A stretch of 64,000 bases of DNA, taken from contig JBJEFI010000079.1 in NCBI GenBank assembly GCA_051873875.1, forward strand, positions 42,924 through 106,923, in the 5' to 3' direction. The notes below the pieces were generated by a model. It did not search any database. It worked only from the letters and a program-made list of their open reading frames with translations, and was not told the origin of the DNA. The number at the start of each line of letters is the position of its first letter. Position 1 is the first letter of the stretch. Both the position numbers and the translations under genes were made by a program. This document shows, piece by piece, positions 1 through 6,094 of this stretch. The stretch is from JBJEFI01 sp051873875 (GTDB lineage: Bacteria; Bacillota; Bacilli; Bacillales; Bacillaceae_G).

Positions 1-98
1 GGTAACGTATCGTAAAAAACATCACCAATCCACTCATTTAACTTATCAAAAAATGTATCACTTTTTCCAATTTCAAACGGTAAGTCCTTCACACTCAC
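1..98 (-). CDS. ypvA: N-terminus of YpvA-like DinG-family helicase (partial)
   Basis: Only the first 32 or so codons are inside the window; the gene runs off the left edge. It reads from a GTG at 98, seven bases after a GGGGG Shine-Dalgarno, and begins MSVKDLPFEIGKSDTFFD, followed by LNEWIGDVFYDTL. That opening resembles, from memory, YpvA-type ATP-dependent helicases (DinG/XPD superfamily), which lie next to rlmL (ypsC) in B. subtilis. The start is 12 bases after the rlmL stop codon, so the two are probably co-transcribed. No helicase motif is visible in this fragment, so the call rests on the N-terminal resemblance and on synteny. Confidence 0.55.
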   Translation of the reverse strand, partial: MSVKDLPFEIGKSDTFFDKLNEWIGDVFYDTL

Positions 99-110
99 GT
101 TAGTTCCCCC

Positions 111-1256
111 TTACTGCACTTTTACGACACGAGGTGGTCGTTTACCAAAATATTGATAATAATCACATTTTATAAAACCATTAAATAATTTACGCTTTTT
201 ACTTGCTGGTTTTCCATAGTATTGCTCAAATCCTTCATGAGACGTTAACACATAAATTGACCATGTATCTAACTTTTGGAATACATATCCCATATCACTA
301 TAAATTTGTTCTACTAACGCTTTTTCACTTAAACGTTCACCATAAGGAGGATTCGTCACTACATAGCCGTATTCCTCTTTTGTCGTAAAATCTTTCATTT
401 GCATTTGCTTAAAGGAAATACTATCACCAAGACCTATTTCTTCGGCATTTGCTTTCGCTATTTCAATCATGCGATGGTCAATATCACACCCAACAATGTT
501 AACAGGCTCATCATAACGTGCTAATGATTCTGCTTCATCACGAGCTTGTTTCCATAATGCTTTCGGAATAAACGTCCAACTTTCTGATACAAACTCACGG
601 AATGTACCTGGCGCAATATTATGAGCAATTAATGCTGCTTCAATTGGAATTGTTCCAGAACCACAAAATGGATCAACAAAAGGACGATCACTACGCCAAT
701 TTGTTAATTGAATTAATGCTGCTGCCATTGTTTCCTTTAATGGTGCTTCCCCTTGTCCAACACGGTAACCACGTTTATGTAAGCCAGCTCCACTTGTATC
801 TAGTGTAATTGTGACAATATCCTTTAAAATTGCCACTTCGATTTTGTACATTGCCCCTTTTTCCGGAAACCAATCTACTCGGTAGCTTTCACGTAACTTT
901 TCTACCGTTGCCTTTTTTACAATCGCTTGGCAATCTGGCACGCTAAATAATTTTGATTTATGCGATTTTCCGATAACAGGAAAGTTCCCATCAAGGGGAA
1001 TATAACGATGCCAATCAATTGCTTTTGTTTTTTGGAAAAGTTCTTCAAATGTTGTTGCTTTAAACTCAGCCAATTTTAGTTTTACACGATCCGCTGTTCG
1101 TAACCATAAATTCGCACGACAAATCGCCAATAAATCTCCTTCAAATTCAATTTTTCCATTATCTACTTTACATTCGTAACCAAGGTCCCTTACTTCTTTT
1201 GCAACAAGCGCCTCTAATCCCATTGCTGCTGTCGCAATCAATGTTACCTTTTTCAT
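111..1256 (-). CDS. rlmL: 23S rRNA (guanine-N2) methyltransferase, RlmL/YpsC family
   Basis: Predicted SAM-dependent methyltransferase making N2-methylguanine in 23S rRNA. The protein is 381 aa: an N-terminal THUMP RNA-binding region (about residues 45-155) and a Rossmann methyltransferase domain with DPFCGSGTIPIEA near residue 195 and the catalytic NPPYGE motif near 308. The reading frame opens at 1271, but GGAGGT lies seven bases before the ATG at 1256, giving MKKVTLIATAAMG, the usual family start. It is the single-domain Bacillus form, without the C-terminal RlmK half of the E. coli enzyme. It follows rnpB and precedes a ypvA-like gene. Confidence 0.93.
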   Translation of the reverse strand: MKKVTLIATAAMGLEALVAKEVRDLGYECKVDNGKIEFEGDLLAICRANLWLRTADRVKLKLAEFKATTFEELFQKTKAIDWHRYIPLDGNFPVIGKSHKSKLFSVPDCQAIVKKATVEKLRESYRVDWFPEKGAMYKIEVAILKDIVTITLDTSGAGLHKRGYRVGQGEAPLKETMAAALIQLTNWRSDRPFVDPFCGSGTIPIEAALIAHNIAPGTFREFVSESWTFIPKALWKQARDEAESLARYDEPVNIVGCDIDHRMIEIAKANAEEIGLGDSISFKQMQMKDFTTKEEYGYVVTNPPYGERLSEKALVEQIYSDMGYVFQKLDTWSIYVLTSHEGFEQYYGKPASKKRKLFNGFIKCDYYQYFGKRPPRVVKVQ

Positions 1257-1318
1257 AACGAGTACCTCCAACTATGTATTTTTCCTCTATTTCAATTATA
1301 TTATTATTCACAATAAAA

Positions 1319-1342
1319 GCTCCCCTAATCCCTTAGGAGAGC
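1319..1342 (-). terminator. Rho-independent terminator after rnpB
   Basis: Stem GCTCTCCTAA / TTAGGGGAGC (one G-U pair) with a 4-base loop, followed on the minus strand by TTTTATT. It lies about 30 bases past the 3' end of the RNase P RNA and before rlmL. Confidence 0.7.
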
Positions 1343-1374
1343 CTCATTCACTTATTCGTGTTTCACAAATCACT

Positions 1375-1774
1375 CAATAATGTTCTATAAGCCATGTTTT
1401 GTTCCTTTGTACTTCTAACGGGTATGACCCTCGTACTCCGGTGGTAATTATCTATCTACAGTTTCTTCAACTGTCCTTCGCTCCGTTCATTTCCTTCGCG
1501 AAAGTTCCCCTACCAATATTTGGGTTTCTCGCTCGTGGGGTTTACCTCGTTCCACTCTCTGCATTTCTTTAGAGACTTCGTCACTGTGGCACCTTAGGGT
1601 TAGTTTAACCATATCCGAAGACTTAGGTTATTTCACCGCCGTTAGCTCAGATTTCTCCGAACTACCCTAGCTTATTTTTTGGCTAGGCACGAACACTACA
1701 GCCATCGCAGACTGTGCGAGCATGGACTTTCCTCAACAATCGTATTGATTGCAGCAATTACCCAAACATTATTG
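1375..1774 (-). ncRNA. rnpB: RNase P RNA, Bacillus type B
   Basis: Catalytic RNA of RNase P, which matures the 5' ends of tRNAs. Read on the minus strand, the conserved blocks appear in order: GAGGAAAGTCCATGCTCGC near the 5' end, GTAGTGTTCGTGCCTAGC, the CTTCGGATATGG region, GAGCGAGAAACCCAAATATT, TAGATAGATAATTACCACC, and GGAACAAAACATGGCTTATAG at the 3' end. The ends are set by the P1 helix, CAATAATGTT (1774-1765) pairing with AACATTATTG (1384-1375). The length of about 400 nt matches the roughly 400-nt B. subtilis RNA. It lies between gpsB and rlmL as in B. subtilis. Confidence 0.96.
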
Positions 1775-1829
1775 TTTGTGACGAGAATTAGTATATTACG
1801 TTCCTAACAAAAAAGCAACATGTAATATT

Positions 1830-2135
1830 TTATTCTTCCTCAAATAATTTACTACCAAATACATGTTTCTCTAAATTAGATAAACGTCTTAAAATATCTG
1901 GATTTGTATTTCCTACTGGAACAGTTGGTCTTGTAGGTGGTTGTTCTGACAATTTTTGTTTAAGTATTACTAACTCTTTTTTTAATTGTGCCATTTCATT
2001 TTCATATGCTTCATAATCACGAATAACTAAATCTAAATATTTATCAACTTCTTCTTGATTGTATCCTCGCATACCTACTTTAAAATCTTTTTCTAATATT
2101 TGTTGTGCTGTTAAGTTTTTTTGTACTGGAAGCAT
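1830..2135 (-). CDS. gpsB: Cell-cycle protein GpsB (DivIVA paralogue)
   Basis: Small cytoplasmic coiled-coil protein that links peptidoglycan synthases such as PonA/PBP1 to the division and elongation machinery. The 101-aa product has a DivIVA-like N-terminal domain with the characteristic KDFKVGMRGYNQEEVDKYLD at residues 16-35, a coiled coil to about residue 65, a proline-rich linker (PPTRPTVPVG) and a short C-terminal helix (DILRRLSNLEKHVFG) thought to trimerise. A GGGGGG tract sits just upstream of the ATG. It lies between ypsA and rnpB, as in B. subtilis; its usual PBP partner, ponA, is 4 kb away. Confidence 0.95.
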   Translation of the reverse strand: MLPVQKNLTAQQILEKDFKVGMRGYNQEEVDKYLDLVIRDYEAYENEMAQLKKELVILKQKLSEQPPTRPTVPVGNTNPDILRRLSNLEKHVFGSKLFEEE

Positions 2136-2236
2136 GTTACCCCCCCTGAATTTTCAAGAATTTATATGTACAATATAGTTATTTTTTCAGAAAAACCCAA
2201 TAATGTCAATGTTCTTTTCTTATTTTCCAACAAAGT

Positions 2237-2773
2237 TTATTCATTCCACTCCATTTCGTTTACAATATTTTGTAAATCATCCATTGTAATAAACGTTATT
2301 TCTTTTCCTGCTTTTTTAGCAACTTCTATAATAAACTTAGGAGAGGCTGGATTATTTTCATCATATACAACCAATAATGCATCACATTTCGAAATAAAAA
2401 AATTATTTTTTAATTGAAACTGCCAAGGTCCCTCATACTCTCGTTTTGTAATAGTATCTACATAATCCGCACTTGCTAACACACGATTATATAATTGTGT
2501 ATTCTCTTCGTTCCAATTTCCCTCTTGATTATAAAAAGGCGCAAAAACACCTAATTTTATTTCTGGATATGTATCTTTTAATGCAAAAATTTCTTCTGCC
2601 GCCCACAGTTCTACTCCTAATTGACCAGAAATGATAAACCATTCTGCGCCTTCCTCAATATAAGCAATAATTTCACGACTTATCGCTTTTTTTATAAATG
2701 GAATAGCAGGATTCTTATTATTAAATATTCCTAATTCCGTACCTTTATAACCTGTTATTGTGACAATTTTCAT
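2237..2773 (-). CDS. ypsA: YpsA, SLOG-superfamily protein (DUF1273)
   Basis: The 178-aa product belongs to the YpsA/DUF1273 family, a Rossmann-like SLOG fold related to DprA/LOG proteins and predicted to bind a nucleotide-like ligand. Family features visible are the N-terminal ITGYKGTELGIF, the glycine-containing SGQLGVELWAAE near residues 49-60, a conserved acidic YEGPWQF segment and the terminal CDALLVVYDE strand. In B. subtilis, YpsA overproduction affects cell division, and the gene sits next to gpsB here too. The start is supported by AGGCGGTG six bases upstream. The biochemical activity is unknown. Confidence 0.9.
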   Translation of the reverse strand: MKIVTITGYKGTELGIFNNKNPAIPFIKKAISREIIAYIEEGAEWFIISGQLGVELWAAEEIFALKDTYPEIKLGVFAPFYNQEGNWNEENTQLYNRVLASADYVDTITKREYEGPWQFQLKNNFFISKCDALLVVYDENNPASPKFIIEVAKKAGKEITFITMDDLQNIVNEMEWNE

Positions 2774-2876
2774 TATTTACACCGCCTTTCTACCTTTATA
2801 CAAACCAACAAAGAAGCTAGTTGCTCATTATTCGTTTACTATCTTAAAACGGTTATCATATATAGCGAATAAAAAA

Positions 2877-2893
2877 GCAACCAAGTTGGTTGC
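2877..2893 (-). terminator. Terminator of the 35-aa small ORF
   Basis: GCAACCA / TGGTTGC stem with A and T runs on both flanks, so it could work on either strand. It begins 12 bases past the stop of the small minus-strand ORF at 2906-3013 and lies upstream of ypsA. Confidence 0.75.
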
Positions 2894-2905
2894 TTTTTCT
2901 GTTTA

Positions 2906-3013
2906 TTATTTTGAAAAAAATGTAAAAAAATTCGGTTGAAAAGTTGTAAATAAAACTAACGTTAGTGCAACCATAAAAAAGAATAAAAATAATATTGTCT
3001 TCCTTACGAACAA
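2906..3013 (-). CDS. Putative 35-aa single-span membrane protein
   Basis: Starts at TTG (3013), preceded by GGAGAGG at a six-to-seven-base spacing, and ends with TAA 12 bases before a good terminator. The product begins MFVRKTILFLFFFMVA and ends FFTFFSK: a positively charged N-terminus, one hydrophobic span (about residues 6-26) and an aromatic-rich tail. It is too short for ordinary gene calling. I do not recognise the family. It occupies the site where B. subtilis carries cotD/yprAB. The RBS, intact frame and terminator argue for a real gene; function is unknown. Confidence 0.55.
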   Translation of the reverse strand: MFVRKTILFLFFFMVALTLVLFTTFQPNFFTFFSK

Positions 3014-3107
3014 ACCTTACCTCTCCGTTTCCTCATTTGCTAATCGCCATTATTTTAACTTGTTTTTCAATGGAAGACAATTACAAAATTCAACTTTTTA
3101 TTCATTT

Positions 3108-3707
3108 TTACTTAATGAAAAAGCCACCTACTTGTTTAGCTAATCCACCTAACTGACTAAAAGCATTCATCATTGTTCCAGCAGTGTTCATCATCTTATT
3201 TACATCAATATCACCATTTGTATTTTTGAATTGAGATAGAAAATTGCCAACGGTAGAAGGTTGTTTTTGTTGATTCTTTGTCGATTGAGGATAAGGGGTA
3301 AATGGTCCATATTGTGGCATAGGTCCTTTTGGCATTTCACTTATATTCCATCCATAATTAGAATGTGGCATTGAAGACTGTGGATAATAGTCATTGCCAT
3401 AGGATTGCTGAGAATGACTGTAATAAGACTGAGATCCATATCCCTCTTCTTGTGATTGTACTGGATATGGTAACGGATACGTATATTGTTGTCCATAATA
3501 GGATTCCATCGTTTGTCCTTGTTGATTTTGTCCCATATCTTCTAAGTTTGCTCCATTCGTTTGTGCTTCTCCATTTGTATATTGAGGGGGGGCCGGAAAT
3601 TGAGGATAGAGTTGTTCGTATTTTGGTACTGGTGCATAAGGAAATTCTGTTGCATCACGAAAATATGGATTATGCTCTATCCCATGCTCCTGATAACGAA
3701 ATAACAT
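3108..3707 (-). CDS. yppG: YppG-like, Tyr/Gln/Pro-rich probable spore coat-associated protein
   Basis: The 199-aa product starts at the ATG at 3707 (GGAGGAAG about eight bases upstream), not at the more distal 3845. The first 145 residues are low complexity, rich in Tyr, Gln, Pro, Ser and Gly (for example YYGQQYTYPLPYPVQ), typical of coat proteins. The C-terminus (GNFLSQFKNTNGDIDVNKMM, then MMNAFSQLGGLAKQVGGFF) is the conserved YppG module. Position next to yppF supports the assignment. A coat role is inferred from composition. It lies divergent from yppF across about 150 bp. Confidence 0.75.
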   Translation of the reverse strand: MLFRYQEHGIEHNPYFRDATEFPYAPVPKYEQLYPQFPAPPQYTNGEAQTNGANLEDMGQNQQGQTMESYYGQQYTYPLPYPVQSQEEGYGSQSYYSHSQQSYGNDYYPQSSMPHSNYGWNISEMPKGPMPQYGPFTPYPQSTKNQQKQPSTVGNFLSQFKNTNGDIDVNKMMNTAGTMMNAFSQLGGLAKQVGGFFIK

Positions 3708-3859
3708 AAAATACTTCCTCCTTTCTTCAGTATTGTATATTCCCATTTTTATGATTAGGTGCGTCAACTTTTGTCGATTGTTTAAATTTTTAGAAAAAAG
3801 GTTTTCTCTAATTAGTATGATAAGATAAACATAAGGGGAGTTCATAAGGGGGAAGGAAC

Positions 3860-4063
3860 ATGGATATCAAACATATTCAACAATCATATTACAATATGCA
3901 TCATTATGTAGAAGAAGATCGCAATAAATTATTAGATTTTATTAATTCCCAATACATTACAGGTACTATTTCAATTACAGAATACAAGCAAAGTATTTAT
4001 CTTCTTGAAGACAAAGGTGCTCAAAAACCATCCCACTATTTTGAAGGAAAGTATAAAAAATAA
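3860..4063 (+). CDS. yppF: YppF-like small protein
   Basis: A 67-aa protein with good RBS (GGGGGAAGGAAC) and a terminator that begins inside its stop codon. It contains the ELLDFAQ-like segment NKLLDFINSQYITGTISITE followed by YKQSIYLLEDKGA, which matches my recollection of the short YppF family in Bacillaceae. Function is unknown. It lies divergent from yppG, as expected from the B. subtilis yppG-yppF neighbourhood. Confidence 0.65.
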   Translation: MDIKHIQQSYYNMHHYVEEDRNKLLDFINSQYITGTISITEYKQSIYLLEDKGAQKPSHYFEGKYKK

Positions 4064-4083
4064 ACTCCATTGTAGTGGAGTTT
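4062..4083 (+). terminator. Terminator of yppF
   Basis: AAACTCCAT-TGTA-GTGGAGTTT stem-loop followed by ATTTTTTTT. It overlaps the yppF stop codon and lies just before the convergent 66-aa gene. Confidence 0.85.
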
Positions 4084-4089
4084 ATTTTT

Positions 4090-4290
4090 TTAGCTTATTT
4101 TTTTTACATGTAAACGACTTTCTACATATTCAATTGTTTTTTCTACTTTTTCCACTTTCTTAATTAGGTTGTCCTCATTTCTATTTCTTTCATTGTCTAT
4201 TTCCTTCAATAACTGATTATTTACACTTTCAACATCATTTAACATCGCTTCTAGCCGGTTTAAAAACACATTCATTTTCACTTGTTTCAT
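4090..4290 (-). CDS. Hypothetical 66-aa coiled-coil protein
   Basis: Begins MKQVKMNVFLNRLEAMLNDV. Almost all of it is charged, heptad-like helix (ESVNNQLLKEIDNERNRNED, then KKVEKVEKTIEYVESRLHV), so a soluble coiled coil is predicted. AGAGGTG lies eight bases before the ATG. It sits between yppF (convergent) and yppC. I do not recognise a named family; the position is near yppD/yppE of B. subtilis but similarity to them was not evident. Confidence 0.6.
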   Translation of the reverse strand: MKQVKMNVFLNRLEAMLNDVESVNNQLLKEIDNERNRNEDNLIKKVEKVEKTIEYVESRLHVKKIS

Positions 4291-4409
4291 TGTTTTTACA
4301 CCTCTTTTTCATCTTTCGTTATTCATTACATTTCTGCTAGCTTTTACAAAACCCTGCAAGCTTGACAAAACTAGAAGCAATTCGGCAAAACTAGAAAAGA
4401 TTCTTCGTT

Positions 4410-5354
4410 TTAAGATAAAATCTGTTGAAATGACAAAAGAAAATGTAACTGCCGTTGTTTTAATAAAAATGAGGTTTGTCTATTTTCTAGTGCAACAGAA
4501 GACGAAAGAAGAAAATACGATTCCTGATTTTCTACATCATCTATCCCCAAAATTTTTCTTGTTCGTCGATGAGGAATAACAGGATAAACATCTTGTAAAG
4601 AAGGTGTATCTTTTTTCACCTTTCCTTCTATATAAACCTCATAATCCCATCTTGATCCTGTATGGGGAACTTGATTAAAAAATTTTAAAAATGATGTATA
4701 TTGCAATGGATGAAAGAGTAATTTATATAATCCGTATCCTAACTTAATACGTTCCTTCACCTCTTCAAAATGAGAAATATCATATCCATATAACTGTCCA
4801 TTTAAAGTTGGAAATAGAACAAAATTAAATTGACATAACTCTTGCAATCGATAGTGAAAAGAATGAAAAACTTGTTGCTTAAAATAAGTATTTTCTATAA
4901 CGGGTTCTTGAATTAGAAATTGCTCATTAATAATTAAAGCCTTTGCCAATCTTTGTTTATCCCCCTTTTGCCAAAAGTTCATCCACTCTTTTTCCATAAA
5001 GGTAGAGCAATAAAAATGAGAAAATAAATCAAAACAAGGCTTGCCTATAGTCTTACTATACTCATATATCAACAACTGGGGATATGCATCAGAAAAAATT
5101 AACCAATTTGCTCGTTCATATAATAGAAAGATTCGCCGCCGTTCAAAAAGAGAAAGTGCTTTAGTAAAATATGTGCCTTCCAAATCACACATATTCCACC
5201 CAGCATTTCTTGACACAGCTCCTGCTAATAACGCCCATTGTACTTCTGGATAGCACTTATAAAACTGTTCGTATGCCTCTGTTCGTGTAACATTATCTTG
5301 ATTTGCTTTCATTGTTTTTTCTTTAATTTGCTCAATTATAGATACTTCTGTCAT
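4410..5354 (-). CDS. yppC: YppC family protein (DUF2515)
   Basis: A 314-aa protein of the YppC/DUF2515 family, upstream of and divergent from recU just as in B. subtilis. Recognisable segments include RNAGWNMCDLEGTYF near residue 50, ERANWLIFSDAYPQLLIYEYSK near 80-100, and a C-terminal VIPHRRTRKILGIDD. It is rich in aromatic residues, with no signal peptide or clear membrane span. Function is unknown. The ATG at 5354 is about 110 bases from the recU start, so the two share a promoter region. Confidence 0.85.
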   Translation of the reverse strand: MTEVSIIEQIKEKTMKANQDNVTRTEAYEQFYKCYPEVQWALLAGAVSRNAGWNMCDLEGTYFTKALSLFERRRIFLLYERANWLIFSDAYPQLLIYEYSKTIGKPCFDLFSHFYCSTFMEKEWMNFWQKGDKQRLAKALIINEQFLIQEPVIENTYFKQQVFHSFHYRLQELCQFNFVLFPTLNGQLYGYDISHFEEVKERIKLGYGLYKLLFHPLQYTSFLKFFNQVPHTGSRWDYEVYIEGKVKKDTPSLQDVYPVIPHRRTRKILGIDDVENQESYFLLSSSVALENRQTSFLLKQRQLHFLLSFQQILS

Positions 5355-5464
5355 ATTTAACCACCACTTTCCATATACTTTTTAAAACATTTTTCACCCT
5401 TGAATGCTATTTTCTGATATAATCACCATGTACATACTACCTTAAATTATTTGGAGCATGAACT

Positions 5465-6076
5465 ATGACGATTAAATATCCTAATGGAAAGAAATATCAA
5501 ATTAAAACAAATTTACAACCATCTAAGAACAAGCATATTGATTTTAGTAATCGAGGAATGACATTGGAAGAAGATTTGAATGAAACAAATGCTTATTATT
5601 TAAGCAGAGGACTAGCATGCATCCATAAAAAGCCTACTCCCATTCAAATTGTAAAGGTAGATTATCCAAAAAGAAGTGCAGCCGTTATTAAAGAAGCTTA
5701 TTTCAAACAGGCATCAACAACTGATTATAACGGTGTATATTCTGGTATGTATTTAGATTTTGAAGCAAAAGAAACGAAAAATAAGACAAGTTTCCCACTT
5801 CAAAATTTCCACCAACATCAAATTAACCATATGGAAGCTGTTTTAAACCAGCACGGAATTGCTTTTGTTATTATTAAATTTTCATCAACAGATGAGATTT
5901 TTTTATTAGAAGCAATGGTTGTCATCAATTATTGGAAAAGACATCTAGCTGGAGAGCGAAAATCCATTCCAAAACAGGAAATAGAACGTCTTGGTTATAC
6001 TATACCCAAAGGATATCAACCACGTTTGGACTATTTACCGATTATTGATGTACTGGTGGCAAAAATGAAAGGTTAG
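5465..6076 (+). CDS. recU: Holliday junction resolvase RecU
   Basis: Structure-specific endonuclease that resolves Holliday junctions in Firmicutes recombination and chromosome segregation. The 203-aa length is close to the 206 aa of B. subtilis RecU. Seen are the N-terminal RGMTLEEDLNETN segment and the metal-binding, PD-(D/E)XK-like core TTDYNGVYSGMYLDFEAKET, with the catalytic Asp, Glu and Lys retained, followed by FPLQNFHQHQINHM. It lies 18 bases upstream of ponA on the same strand; the recU-ponA pair is a conserved operon. Confidence 0.95.
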   Translation: MTIKYPNGKKYQIKTNLQPSKNKHIDFSNRGMTLEEDLNETNAYYLSRGLACIHKKPTPIQIVKVDYPKRSAAVIKEAYFKQASTTDYNGVYSGMYLDFEAKETKNKTSFPLQNFHQHQINHMEAVLNQHGIAFVIIKFSSTDEIFLLEAMVVINYWKRHLAGERKSIPKQEIERLGYTIPKGYQPRLDYLPIIDVLVAKMKG

Positions 6077-6094
6077 AAAGGTGGCAATAAAGAA

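Noticed and set aside
2237..3107. Frameshift in the small ORF at 2906-3013
   Set aside because: On re-reading the T-run has six Ts and the frame from TTG to TAA is continuous.
4320..4409. Short direct repeat CAAAACTAGAA near the end of yppC
   Set aside because: Two imperfect copies about 20 bases apart; too short and AT-rich to interpret.
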